Under the pieces are notes generated by a model. The model was given only the letters and a program-made list of their open reading frames with translations. It had not been told where the DNA came from and ran no database searches. Shown piece by piece: positions 23,857-32,638 of a stretch of 64,000 nucleotides of DNA. Within the stretch, counting starts at the first letter, position 1. Each line of letters begins with the position of its first letter. The position numbers and the translations under genes were made by a program. This DNA is from DASVUC01 sp038237225 (GTDB lineage: Bacteria > Planctomycetota > Phycisphaerae > Tepidisphaerales > Tepidisphaeraceae). The stretch is taken from contig JBBRYX010000010.1 in the NCBI GenBank assembly GCA_038237225.1, forward strand, positions 1-64,000, given 5' to 3'.

Positions 23857-25794
23857 ATGACGACTGTCGCAACGAATGAGCTTTGGTCCGTGTTTGACGC
23901 CCGGCGGGTGAAGGCGCCGGAATTGAAGGGTCTTGACCTGATGGTCAATGGGATCCGTGGGTGGGTGAAGAACCGTATCCCGATCCTGGCGAAGATCAGG
24001 GCGCAGGCGAATCGGGTTGAGGCGCTGGAGGAGGAGATACATGCGCTTTCATCGTCGCGTTTTCAGGAAGAAGTGCAGCGGGCGCGCGATCTGGCGCGGT
24101 TGAAGAAGCTGACGGGAGCGCCGTTTGAGCGGGCGGTGGCGATCGCGCGGGAAGGGGTGGTTCGGGCGGTCGAGAAGCGGCCGTATAAGGTGCAGGTGAT
24201 GGGGGCGCTGGCGATGATGCAGGGGGCAGTTGCCGAGATGGCGACGGGCGAGGGCAAGACGCTGACGGCGGCGATGACGGCATCGATGATGGCGTGGCAG
24301 GGGAGGCCGGTGCACATCATCACGGTGAATGATTATCTGGTGCAGCGTGATGCCGAGCAGATGGCGCCGATTTACAAGATTCTCGGGCACGAGGTGGGCT
24401 ATGTGGTGCACGATACGACGCCGATGGATCGGGTGGCGAATTATCGCAGGGGCACGGTTTATGTGACCAGCAAGGAGATGGTGGCGGATTTTCTTCGCGA
24501 TCAGATCCAGCTTGGGAATCTTCGCAACAGCACACAGACGGTGGTGGGGATGATGGGGGGCGGGGCGCAGGGGCAGTTGATGGTGCCGGGGCTGTTTCGG
24601 GTGCTGGTGGACGAGGCGGATTCGCTGCTGATCGATGAGGCAGTGACGCCGTTGATCATTTCGAATTCGCCGGAAGAGGAGGCGAATGCGACGCTGTATC
24701 GTGCGGCGAATGAGTTAGCACAGAAGCTCGAGCTGAATCGGGATTTCACGATCGACTGGACGATTCGCAACTGCGATCTGACGGGGCGCGGGCAAGAGCG
24801 GCTGGATGAGCTGTCGGTGGGGGAGCAGGGGTTCTGGAAGGGGCGGCGGCGTCGCGAGGAGCTGGTGACGCAGGGGCTGACGGCGCAGTACTGCTATGTG
24901 CGCGATGAGCAGTATCTGATCGCGGAGGATGACAAGGTTCAGATCATCGACGAGTTCACGGGTCGCGTGATGGCGGATCGCTCGTGGCGGCACGGGCTGC
25001 ACCAGGCGATCGAGGTGAAGGAAGGTGTGCCGGTCACGGCGGATAAGGAGAACCTGGCGCGGTTGAGTTTCCAGCGCTTCTTCCGGCAGTATCCGTTGAT
25101 GGCGGGGATGACGGGAACGGCGTGGGAATCGGCGCCGGAACTTTGGCAGATTTATCAGCGGCATGTGATCAAGATCCCGCCGAACAAGCCTTGCGTGCGC
25201 AAGCAGCTTCGAACGCGGATGTTCGACACGATGGACCAGAAGTGGGTCGCGGTGGTCGAGCGCGTGAAGGGACTGAGTGAAAAGCGGGTGCCGATTCTGA
25301 TCGGTACACGCAGCGTGCTGGCGTCGCAGGAAGTGTCGCGGCGGCTGGCTGCGATCGGGCTTGCGCACCGGGTGCTGAATGCGTCGCACACGGCGGAAGA
25401 AGCGGCGATTATCGCGCAGGCGGGGCAGGAGGGGCAGATTACCGTTGCGACGAATATGGCCGGACGCGGAACGGATATTCTGCTGGGTCGTGGGGTGGCG
25501 GAAATGGGCGGGCTGCACGTGATCTCGACGGAGCCGCACGGTTCGCATCGCGTGGATCGGCAGCTCTTTGGTCGAGCGGCACGACAGGGAGATCCGGGAT
25601 CGGCGCAGATGTTCGCTTGTATCGAGGATGATCTGTTTGTTCGTCACGCGAAGAACATCCGCATGGGCTGGCGGGCGATGGGGGCGGATCCGTTGATCAA
25701 GATCGCGCAGGGACGGGCGGAGCGGATGGCGCGGTTTAATCGCAAGCAGGTTTTGCGAAATGATGATTGGATGGATCAGGCGCTGCCGTTCTGA
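23857..25794 (+). CDS. SecA-like motor ATPase lacking the C-terminal SecA domains
   Basis: 645 aa versus about 800-900 for housekeeping SecA. Walker A (MATGEGKT, ending at residue 135), Walker B (VDEADSLLIDEA, 251-262) and a cross-linking-domain-like region (about 265-400) are present. So are IIDEFTGRVMADRSW (364-377), MAGMTGTAWES (415-425) and a full second motor domain (ATNMAGRGTDILLG at 531-544, FGRAARQGDPGS at 571-582). It ends about 50 residues after this, so most of the helical scaffold, the helical wing and the zinc-binding tail are missing. It is therefore an accessory SecA relative, not the standard translocase. Being last in the HlyD/M50 operon, it probably powers the same dedicated system. 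Confidence 0.82.
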   Translation: MTTVATNELWSVFDARRVKAPELKGLDLMVNGIRGWVKNRIPILAKIRAQANRVEALEEEIHALSSSRFQEEVQRARDLARLKKLTGAPFERAVAIAREGVVRAVEKRPYKVQVMGALAMMQGAVAEMATGEGKTLTAAMTASMMAWQGRPVHIITVNDYLVQRDAEQMAPIYKILGHEVGYVVHDTTPMDRVANYRRGTVYVTSKEMVADFLRDQIQLGNLRNSTQTVVGMMGGGAQGQLMVPGLFRVLVDEADSLLIDEAVTPLIISNSPEEEANATLYRAANELAQKLELNRDFTIDWTIRNCDLTGRGQERLDELSVGEQGFWKGRRRREELVTQGLTAQYCYVRDEQYLIAEDDKVQIIDEFTGRVMADRSWRHGLHQAIEVKEGVPVTADKENLARLSFQRFFRQYPLMAGMTGTAWESAPELWQIYQRHVIKIPPNKPCVRKQLRTRMFDTMDQKWVAVVERVKGLSEKRVPILIGTRSVLASQEVSRRLAAIGLAHRVLNASHTAEEAAIIAQAGQEGQITVATNMAGRGTDILLGRGVAEMGGLHVISTEPHGSHRVDRQLFGRAARQGDPGSAQMFACIEDDLFVRHAKNIRMGWRAMGADPLIKIAQGRAERMARFNRKQVLRNDDWMDQALPF

Positions 25795-25812
25795 GTCTGC
25801 GATTTCTAATAC

Positions 25813-25905
25813 GATTTCCATTTAATTCTTGCGCTTGATTCCCTCTCGAAGCCTGCGCCCCGCAAGCGGGGCGGCTAACCAAAGGCGCAGGAATTAAGTG
25901 AAATC
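25813..25905. repeat. Nested palindrome with a GCCCCGC core hairpin
   Basis: The outer arms GATTTCCATTTAATTCTTGCG (25813 on) and GCGCAGGAATTAAGTGAAATC (25885-25905) are inverted relatives. Inside is the perfect hairpin CGCCCCGC-AA-GCGGGGCG (25856-25873) followed by GCTAACC. The core and GCTAACC tail recur at 51288-51312. The element lies between convergent genes and could work as a two-way terminator or be a small non-autonomous element. Confidence 0.75.
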
Positions 25906-26658
25906 CGAATAACTGACTACGATCTTCAGCGCCACTTGGGCGAGATCCCCATGGCTCGCAAGAGACGAAGCATTGGCGCTCTGGTGGGCGGCGGTGTAGC
26001 GGTAGAGGGACAGGATCATGAGCATGAGGACGAGGCAGGTCACCATGAAGACCCAATTGAGATGATGTCGAAACATGACGAATGCGCAGGTGATGCAGCC
26101 GAAGAAAATCACCAAGGCGAAGATGAGCGGGGCGGAAGCGCCGAAATAATTGAGCCGCAGGCCGGAGAGCGGGAGGAGGAGCGCGAAGAGGCCGAAGCAG
26201 ATTGAGGTGAGGCCGATTTGAAATGAGGCGCTTTCGGCGGCGGTCCAGATGCGCGGGAGCGGCTTGATCGATAACACCGGTTGGATAATTGGGGGCGGGA
26301 GCGCGATCGCGCGAGGTTGCTGGGGGACGTAATCGAAGGCTGATTCGGACGGGGGTTCGCCGCGGGCAACTCGACAAAGCTCGCAGCAGGCGACTCGAGT
26401 AAGCTCGCCGCAGGCCGGGATAGCGGGCGAGGATTTGAGAGGCGGAATGGCGCCGGCATTCGCGGTTACCCTGCGCGGCTGTGTCATCTTCATGAAATTG
26501 GGCGGCGGCATATTCGAAATGCGGCGACAAGCGCGGCGGATGGGCGCATCGACCATGAATGGGTGCGAGCACTTTGGACAAGTAACCTGAAGCCCGATGA
26601 GATCGGGCATGTAAGGAAACTGCTCCGAGCAAGCCGGGCAGGTGGTGGCGTCTGACAT
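25894..26658 (-). CDS. Zinc-ribbon multi-helix membrane protein
   Basis: 254 aa. An N-terminal zinc ribbon (CPAC at 8-11, then CPKC about 20 residues on) resembles MJ0042-type fingers found in many planctomycete membrane proteins. A low-complexity linker follows, in part from a GCGACTCG-like DNA repeat. Then come three hydrophobic helices between about residues 145 and 225 (for example SICFGLFALLLPLSGL and WVFMVTCLVLMLMILSLY). Function unknown. It converges on the SecA-like gene, with the nested palindrome between them and touching its last codons. Confidence 0.65.
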   Translation of the reverse strand: MSDATTCPACSEQFPYMPDLIGLQVTCPKCSHPFMVDAPIRRACRRISNMPPPNFMKMTQPRRVTANAGAIPPLKSSPAIPACGELTRVACCELCRVARGEPPSESAFDYVPQQPRAIALPPPIIQPVLSIKPLPRIWTAAESASFQIGLTSICFGLFALLLPLSGLRLNYFGASAPLIFALVIFFGCITCAFVMFRHHLNWVFMVTCLVLMLMILSLYRYTAAHQSANASSLASHGDLAQVALKIVVSYSDFT

Positions 26659-26790
26659 GATGAACCACTTTTAGCAAACGCTTTGATCTATGATCGGGAA
26701 GGGGAGTGGGTTTATCAACTGCAAAAGGGGGGAATCGGAATTGAAATTTGGAAAGGCGGCAGCGCTCGAAGATCCTCGCACGAAGTCGGG

Positions 26791-27315
26791 TTACGGGGTC
26801 GGCTGATTTCCCGATGCAGGCGGCAGGGTGGTTGCGCGGACATCAGCGGTCTGCTGATCGCGAAAATCGCGGACACGTTGCCTGAGCGCGGGTCGGGAGA
26901 GAGCCAGGATCTGGATTGCGAGGAGGGCGGCGTTGACGGCTCCGGCGCGTCCGATGGCGAGAGCACCGACGGGGATGCCGCCGGGCATTTGGACGATGGA
27001 GAGGAGGGAGTCGATGCCTTTGAGAGCATGGGATTCGACGGGGACGCCGAGGACGGGGAGGATAGTGTAGGCGGCGGTCATACCGGGCAGGTGCGCGGCG
27101 CCGCCGGCGCCGGCGATGATGACTTCGATGCCGCGGCCCTCGGCGGTGGTGGCAAATTCGCTGAGCCAGAGGGGCGTTCGGTGGGCGGAGACGATGTTAT
27201 TTTCGTGTTCGATCTCGAAGCGGGTGAGGGTTTCGGAAGCGTGGCGCAGGGTGTCCCAGTCGGACTTGGAGCCCATGATGACGGAGACGAGTGGTGGGGT
27301 GGGTGGAGTCGTCAT
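26791..27315 (-). CDS. purE: N5-carboxyaminoimidazole ribonucleotide mutase PurE
   Basis: 174 aa from the ATG at 27315 (MTTPP); a longer reading frame upstream has no support. Conserved PurE segments are GSKSDWDTLRHA, SAHRTP and AGAGGAAHLPGM, the last holding the CAIR-binding region. The enzyme interconverts N5-CAIR and CAIR in purine synthesis. The C-terminus has a short Thr/Pro extension. No purK is beside it. The start faces a 315-bp interval holding only a possible gene remnant. Confidence 0.93.
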   Translation of the reverse strand: MTTPPTPPLVSVIMGSKSDWDTLRHASETLTRFEIEHENNIVSAHRTPLWLSEFATTAEGRGIEVIIAGAGGAAHLPGMTAAYTILPVLGVPVESHALKGIDSLLSIVQMPGGIPVGALAIGRAGAVNAALLAIQILALSRPALRQRVRDFRDQQTADVRATTLPPASGNQPTP

Positions 27316-27368
27316 GATAAGAGTGGGCAAGGTAATGAACTTCTCATAAACGCGATGGGATCGGATTA

Positions 27369-27626
27369 TCAAACTCGAAACTGGCGAAATGAATTCTTAT
27401 GTTCTTCGGGAGTCAGCAAGAGCAGCACGGTAACATCCGCGCGAATTTCCTCGGGGAGCGCTCCGAGCAATGACCATTCACGGCTTTCCTGTCTCCAAAT
27501 CTGGTATCGCAGCTCGGTGGACCAAGTGTTTACCCTTGCGAGACCGGGAGCCTGTGCCGCGGGTATTGTACCATTACAGAGTTCGCGATACTGCTGTTTC
27601 AGCCATTCGACGTCGTGAGCCTTTCG
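27369..27626 (-). pseudogene. Start-less reading frame resembling a small gene
   Basis: On the minus strand, between the stop at 27627-27629 and the TGA at 27369-27371, 85 codons stay open. They read like real protein (VEWLKQQYRELCNG, VNTWSTELRYQIWRQESREW, LGALPEEIRADVTVLLLLTP). There is no ATG in it; only TTG, GTG or CTG codons could start translation. I see no known family. It is either a gene using a rare start, or one that lost its beginning next to the M29 aminopeptidase stop codon. The only argument for coding is the amino-acid pattern and high content of charged and Trp residues. Confidence 0.4.
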
Positions 27627-27630
27627 TCAG

Positions 27631-28758
27631 TCAGTTATCGGAGGGCCACTCGAGTCTGGTGAAGCGCCCGCTTTCGCTGACTGTTTCACCGTCGATCTCG
27701 ATGAACCCACCGTCGCGGAGGTCGACGACCATATCCCAGTGGAGGCCGGATTCGTTGGTGTTTCCGGTTTCGGGGTAGCCGGCGCCGAGGGCGAAGTGGA
27801 CGGTGCCGCCGATCTTTTCGTCGAAGAGGGTGTTCTTGGTGTAGCGGGTGATGGCGTAGTTGGTTCCGATGGCGCATTCGCCGAGCATTCGGGAGCCGGC
27901 GTCCATGTCGAGCATGGAGATGAGGAATTCTTCGCCTTTGCTCGCGCCGGCGTCCGTGACCTTTCCGTCCTTGAAGGTGAGGCGGACGTCGTGGACCTCG
28001 TGACCATGATGAACGGCGGGGAAGCTGAAGTGAATGGTGCCGTTGACGGAGTCCAGGAGAGGGCCGGTGAAGACCTCGCCGTCGGGGAAGTTTTCATGGC
28101 CGTCGCAATTGATCCAGGTTTGACCGGCGACGCTCATGCGGATGTCTGTGCCGTTGGCGGCGACGACGTGGTAGTCGTTCATCCCGTTGAGAAAGTCGAC
28201 GAGCTTTTGTTGGCGCCGGCTGATCTCTTTCCAGGCGGCGACGGGTTCGGGGAGGTGGAGCAGGCCGGCTTTGAAGACGAAGTCTTCGTATTCTGCCAGC
28301 GACATTTCGGCATCCTGCGCGCTGGCCTGGGTCGGGTACTGGGTGCCGCACCAGTGGAGTTTTCCTTCGGCGGCGCGTTTGAGGAATCGGTCGGTGATGA
28401 CCTTGCGTGCGGTGGCAGCCGCGCCCATTTTCTTCGGATCGCAGTTGGTGAGGGCCTTGGTGTTTTCTTCGCCCCAGATGCCGATGCTGCAGTCGAGGTG
28501 CTCGACTTCGAAGGCGTTGATCGGGTTGAGGTACTTGAGCTGTTCTTCGCCGGCGAGCTTGTACAAGGTTTCGGGGAGTTCGTCGGGAGTCACGCGGACG
28601 AGTGGGTGAGCGCCGGCCTGTAGGACCTTTCGATACAGCTCGACAATCAGTGGCGTCGCGATGGCGGGGCCGTTCAGGCGGACGAGGTTGTTTTTCTGGA
28701 CGCGGGCGCTGTATCCAACGAGCACGTCGGCGAGTTTTTCGAGTCTGGGATCACGCAT
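27631..28758 (-). CDS. Aminopeptidase, M29 family, second copy
   Basis: 375 aa from the ATG at 28758 (MRDPRLEKLADVLVGYSARV), which aligns with the start of the paralogue at 13804-14937; the longer frame would add 28 residues. It has the same metal-site pattern: MLGECAIGTNYAI, NTLFDEKIGGTVHFALGAGY and SGLHWDMVVDLRD. It is probably a cytoplasmic metallo-aminopeptidase. Two M29 enzymes of equal length in one 64-kb window suggest old duplication with different substrate ranges. Confidence 0.87.
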   Translation of the reverse strand: MRDPRLEKLADVLVGYSARVQKNNLVRLNGPAIATPLIVELYRKVLQAGAHPLVRVTPDELPETLYKLAGEEQLKYLNPINAFEVEHLDCSIGIWGEENTKALTNCDPKKMGAAATARKVITDRFLKRAAEGKLHWCGTQYPTQASAQDAEMSLAEYEDFVFKAGLLHLPEPVAAWKEISRRQQKLVDFLNGMNDYHVVAANGTDIRMSVAGQTWINCDGHENFPDGEVFTGPLLDSVNGTIHFSFPAVHHGHEVHDVRLTFKDGKVTDAGASKGEEFLISMLDMDAGSRMLGECAIGTNYAITRYTKNTLFDEKIGGTVHFALGAGYPETGNTNESGLHWDMVVDLRDGGFIEIDGETVSESGRFTRLEWPSDN

Positions 28759-28844
28759 GAACGGGGATTCTAGCCCTGGCGCCGTGATGTCACCATCATT
28801 TTGCAGGCTCGCGCGGCAATGCTCAGGGCATAGGATTTGCAAGA

Positions 28845-29111
28845 GTGACAGCGAAAGCGAGGTGTTTTGTGTTTCGATTAATCAAGCTTTGTGTTTACGC
28901 GTTCCTTGGCTATGCGCTTTATGAGCTTTACCAAGGCATGGGGTCCGATCCGATGGGACAGAAGTCCGGTGGCGGCGGCGGTCATCGTCGTGGGCAGGGG
29001 CAGCAACGTCGCTCTGCCATGACGGGTGGCGGCGAAGGCCGCCGCGAGGTCACCGCTGAACCCAGCGGAACCTCCGGCTCACATAAAGTGGGTCGCGGCG
29101 TCGTATCATAA
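28845..29111 (+). CDS. Small membrane protein with Gly/Arg-rich tail
   Basis: 88 aa from a GTG. One hydrophobic helix near the N-terminus (FRLIKLCVYAFLGYALYELY) is followed by a Gly/Gln/Arg-rich, probably disordered tail. No known family. It lies between the second M29 gene (divergent) and the 6-phosphogluconate dehydrogenase gene. The start codon and the end of the gene are uncertain. Confidence 0.4.
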   Translation: MTAKARCFVFRLIKLCVYAFLGYALYELYQGMGSDPMGQKSGGGGGHRRGQGQQRRSAMTGGGEGRREVTAEPSGTSGSHKVGRGVVS

Positions 29112-29223
29112 GCCGGCGCGGCGACTTGTGCTTATTGGAATTGATGGGGCGTGGGCGCACGCTGCCGGCGCAGAGCCGGTTGCGGGAGTCCAGGCTTTAA
29201 TGCGCTTGCGCGATGGTGGATTG

Positions 29224-30204
29224 ATGCAGATTGGTTTTGTCGGGCTTGGGCGCATGGGTGGGAATATGGTGTTGCGCCTGACGGTGGGATCGCCCGATGG
29301 TCAGGTGAAGGGAGGGCATTCGGTTGTTGGATTTGCGCCGCAGGTGAATTCGGAGTTGAGCGGGGTTCCGAGCATTGTGCTCGTCAATGCGCTGGATGCG
29401 CTGGTGCAGAAGCTTCCGGCGCCGCGGGCGGTTTGGGTGATGGTTCCGGCTGGTGAGGCGACGGAATCGGTCATTACTCAACTGGCAAGTCTGCTTGCGC
29501 CGGGGGACATCATTCTCGATGGCGGGAATAGCTACTACAAGGATTCACTCAGGCGGGCGGAAGGCTTGAAGCAGCGGGGACTTTCCTTTGTCGATGTCGG
29601 GACCAGCGGCGGAATCTGGGGGCGCAGCGAAGGGTATTGCATGATGGTGGGGGGCGATGTGGAGGCGGTGACCCGGGTGAAACCGATACTCGATACGCTG
29701 GCGCCGCGCGATGGATGGGCGCATGTTGGCCCAAGCGGTGCGGGGCATTTTGTGAAGATGATTCACAACGGGATCGAGTACGGGATTATGGAGGCGTATG
29801 GGGAAGGATTCGAGATTCTGCGCAAGAGCCAGTTTGATCTGAACACGCATCAGATTGCCGCGGTTTGGAATCGCGGGAGCGTGATTCGATCGTGGCTGCT
29901 GGAGCTTGCGGAGGAGATGCTGCGGGAGGATCCGACGCTGCAGAGCATTCAACCTTATGTGGAGGATTCCGGTGAGGGGCGCTGGACTGTGCAGGCGGCG
30001 CTGGACGAGGCGGTTGCCGCGCCGGTGATCACGGCATCGCTGTTTGCACGGTTTGCATCCCGCGATACGGAAGAGAATTTCTCGGCACGGTTTGCGGCGG
30101 CGCTAAGAAAACAGTTTGGCGGGCACAACGTTCACCGAAGCGATGTGACGACGAAGACGGCTCCGGAATCGCGACAGCTTCAGTCGGACGGAACGGCGGA
30201 TTGA
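29224..30204 (+). CDS. gnd: 6-phosphogluconate dehydrogenase (short, Gnd-type)
   Basis: 326 aa from the ATG at 29224, where the NADP-binding motif GFVGLGRMGGNM begins at once. This is the shorter class (about 300-330 aa) of decarboxylating 6-phosphogluconate dehydrogenases. Substrate-site segments are VDVGTSGGIWGRSEGYCMMV and HFVKMIHNGIEYG with the catalytic Lys. It converts 6-phosphogluconate to ribulose 5-phosphate with NAD(P)H release. zwf starts 105 bp downstream, giving an oxidative pentose-phosphate pair. Confidence 0.9.
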   Translation: MQIGFVGLGRMGGNMVLRLTVGSPDGQVKGGHSVVGFAPQVNSELSGVPSIVLVNALDALVQKLPAPRAVWVMVPAGEATESVITQLASLLAPGDIILDGGNSYYKDSLRRAEGLKQRGLSFVDVGTSGGIWGRSEGYCMMVGGDVEAVTRVKPILDTLAPRDGWAHVGPSGAGHFVKMIHNGIEYGIMEAYGEGFEILRKSQFDLNTHQIAAVWNRGSVIRSWLLELAEEMLREDPTLQSIQPYVEDSGEGRWTVQAALDEAVAAPVITASLFARFASRDTEENFSARFAAALRKQFGGHNVHRSDVTTKTAPESRQLQSDGTAD

Positions 30205-30308
30205 GGGTCATCACAAACCAGAGGGCGACAGGCTCGATCGTGAACCGCGATTTGATATTACGGGGCGGCGCGCGTATTTCTCTTAAGCCATTCCATGAAA
30301 GGTCTTCA

Positions 30309-31844
30309 ATGCCCGCAGCCCCGCCTTGTGCGATTGTGATCTTCGGCGCTTCCGGCGATCTGGCGAAGCGCAAGCTGATTCCCGCGCTTTATGATCTGGC
30401 GAAGGAGAAGCTCTTGAATCCGAAGAGCTTCATCCTGGGGTATTCACGATCGAAGATAAGCGATCAGGAGTTTCGGAAAAGCGCGCGCGAGGCGGTGGAG
30501 AAATATGCCCGGATTAAGGCGTTCGATCCCGAGGTTTGGAAGCAGCTCGAATCGCGGCTGTTCTACGAAGCGGCGGACTACGGATGCAAGGAGGATCATG
30601 CGCGGGTTGCGAAGCGATTGAAAGAACTCGATGGACAGTCTGGTAACGAATTGCACAGCCGGCTGTTTTACCTGGCGACGCCGCCGGAGGCATTTGAGGA
30701 GATCATCACATGTCTGGCTGGGGAAGCGGAGTATCGCAGTGAAAAGCCGGATCACTGGGCGCGGCTAATCATCGAGAAGCCGTTCGGGCGCGACCTCTTG
30801 AGTGCGCGCAAGCTCAACGAGCTGCTACATGAGAGTTTCGACGAGAACCAGATCTTTCGGATCGATCATTATCTTGGCAAAGAAACGGTGCAGAACCTGA
30901 TGGTGATGCGGTTCGCCAACTCGATCTTCGAGCCGATCTGGAATTACAAATATATCGATCACGTGCAGATCACGGTGTCGGAGACGCTGGGGGTGGGCAC
31001 GCGCGGGGGCTATTACGACCAGAGCGGCGCGCTGCGGGATATGGTGCAGAATCATTTGTTTCAGTTGATGTCGCTGGTGGCGATGGAACCGCCGGCGGCG
31101 CTGGATGAGGTGAGCATTCGGGATGAGAAGGTGAAGGTGTATAAGTCGGTTCGCCGGCTGCGCGCGGAGCAGGTGAAGGACTTCGTGGTTCGCGGGCAGT
31201 ACACGGCGGGGGAGTACGACAAGCAGACGACCGAGGGGTATCTGAAGGAGAAGGGGGTGCCGGGCGAGTCGACGACGGAGACGTTCGTGGCGTTGAAGCT
31301 GTTCATCGACAACTGGCGCTGGAGCGGGACGCCGTTCTATCTGCGGACCGGAAAGTTTTTGCCGGAGAAATTGAGCGAGGTGGTGGTGCGTTTTCGCTCG
31401 CCGCCGCTGACGCTGTTTCAGAAGCAGTGCGAGGCGCCGGTGTATCCAAATGACCTGATTATTCGTGTGCAGCCTGAGGAGGGAATCAGTTTCCGCATCA
31501 ATGGGAAGGTTCCTGGCGGAACGATGAACATCAAGCCGATCGCGATGGATTTTCTGTATCGAACGACTTTTAACGTGGAGCCACCGGAGGCTTACGAACG
31601 GTTGATTTTCGATGCGATGACGGGCGATCAGACGCTGTTTATCCGCGGCGATGAAGCGGAAGCCGCGTGGGCGGTGATCGATCCGATCGAGGCGGCGTTT
31701 GGGAAGGGGCTGGTGCCGCCGCAGACGTATACGCCGGGGACGTGGGGTCCGAAGCGAGCGACGGATCTGATCGAGATGGATGGAAAGCGCTGGCTGCACG
31801 CGCAGAATGGGGAGGCGGAGCCGATCATCGCGTGCTCGTTGTAG
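30309..31844 (+). CDS. zwf: Glucose-6-phosphate dehydrogenase
   Basis: 511 aa from the ATG at 30309; the reading frame extends 36 codons upstream without family similarity. The nucleotide-binding motif GASGDLAKRKL is at the N-terminus, and the active-site signature RIDHYLGKETVQNL is clear. The enzyme oxidises glucose 6-phosphate to the 6-phosphogluconolactone and feeds the dehydrogenase encoded just upstream. No lactonase gene (pgl) is visible between them. Confidence 0.95.
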   Translation: MPAAPPCAIVIFGASGDLAKRKLIPALYDLAKEKLLNPKSFILGYSRSKISDQEFRKSAREAVEKYARIKAFDPEVWKQLESRLFYEAADYGCKEDHARVAKRLKELDGQSGNELHSRLFYLATPPEAFEEIITCLAGEAEYRSEKPDHWARLIIEKPFGRDLLSARKLNELLHESFDENQIFRIDHYLGKETVQNLMVMRFANSIFEPIWNYKYIDHVQITVSETLGVGTRGGYYDQSGALRDMVQNHLFQLMSLVAMEPPAALDEVSIRDEKVKVYKSVRRLRAEQVKDFVVRGQYTAGEYDKQTTEGYLKEKGVPGESTTETFVALKLFIDNWRWSGTPFYLRTGKFLPEKLSEVVVRFRSPPLTLFQKQCEAPVYPNDLIIRVQPEEGISFRINGKVPGGTMNIKPIAMDFLYRTTFNVEPPEAYERLIFDAMTGDQTLFIRGDEAEAAWAVIDPIEAAFGKGLVPPQTYTPGTWGPKRATDLIEMDGKRWLHAQNGEAEPIIACSL

Positions 31845-31866
31845 GGGCGTGGTGGCGAGAGACTTG

Positions 31867-31909
31867 GATGAATGAATACATTCATCCGAGGCAGACAGGA
31901 ATGTCTGCC
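31867..31909. repeat. Two adjacent short hairpins downstream of zwf
   Basis: GATGAATG-AATA-CATTCATC (31867-31886) and GGCAGAC-AGGAAT-GTCTGCC (31890-31909) stand 3 bp apart, 23 bp after the zwf stop. Neither has a T-tract. The second looks like a dispersed hairpin word. They could act as transcript-end structures for zwf. Confidence 0.65.
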
Positions 31910-32031
31910 CCACCCAAGTGCCCGCCACATTTTCAGAGCAGTTACACCCGTGACGAGAGTGGACAAAAGAAACGCTTGACGACTCGGCCCCGCTGCACAA
32001 GAATGAGCCGCTCTGGGTGCAAACGAGGTCT

Positions 32032-32619
32032 ATGCCGCGAACGATTACACATCATGCGATTGAGCCGCTGAAGGCTGCGTTTCCCGAGGTTAAATTCCAA
32101 GGCAATGATTTTCGCGACATGGTGACGATTGTCGTGCCGCGCGAGAACATTCTGCCGGTGTCGCATTTTCTGCGGGATGACCCGCGCCTGCGTTTCGAGA
32201 TGCTCGCGGAATTGAACGGCGTGGATTATCTGAACTATCCCGGCGCCCGGCATCGCTTCGGCGTGAACTACGGCCTGACGAGCATCACGAACAACCAGCG
32301 GCTCTGGCTTAAGGTCTTTCTGGATCCCACGCAGGACACCACGCCGAATTCTTCCGCGTCCATTCTTCGCGATGAAGATATCGTGGAGAAGGGCGACCCT
32401 GGTCTGCATGTCGATTCGGTCACATCCATCTGGCCTGGCGCCGAATGGATGGAGCGCGAAGTGTACGACATGCTCGGCATCATTTTTGTTGGTCACCCGG
32501 ATTTCCGCCGGATCCTGACGTGGAATGGATTTGGGTCGTATCCGCTTCGCAAAGACTATCCGCTGCGCGGCGTGGGGGAGCGTGAGGATTACAAGATCGT
32601 TACGCGCGAAGGGGCGTGA
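32032..32619 (+). CDS. nuoC: NADH-quinone oxidoreductase subunit C (30-kDa type)
   Basis: 195 aa from the ATG at 32032. The 30-kDa signature is clear: WMEREVYDMLGIIFVGHPDF followed by RRIL and YPLRKDYPL. This subunit is part of the peripheral arm of complex I. It is alone here: neither nuoB nor nuoD flanks it, whereas nuoC normally lies between them. Either the complex I genes are scattered in this genome, or this is an extra copy. A weak promoter-like TTGACG/AAGAAT pair lies about 50 bp upstream. Confidence 0.88.
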   Translation: MPRTITHHAIEPLKAAFPEVKFQGNDFRDMVTIVVPRENILPVSHFLRDDPRLRFEMLAELNGVDYLNYPGARHRFGVNYGLTSITNNQRLWLKVFLDPTQDTTPNSSASILRDEDIVEKGDPGLHVDSVTSIWPGAEWMEREVYDMLGIIFVGHPDFRRILTWNGFGSYPLRKDYPLRGVGEREDYKIVTREGA

Positions 32620-32638
32620 AGCAGACGGTGTAGGACAG

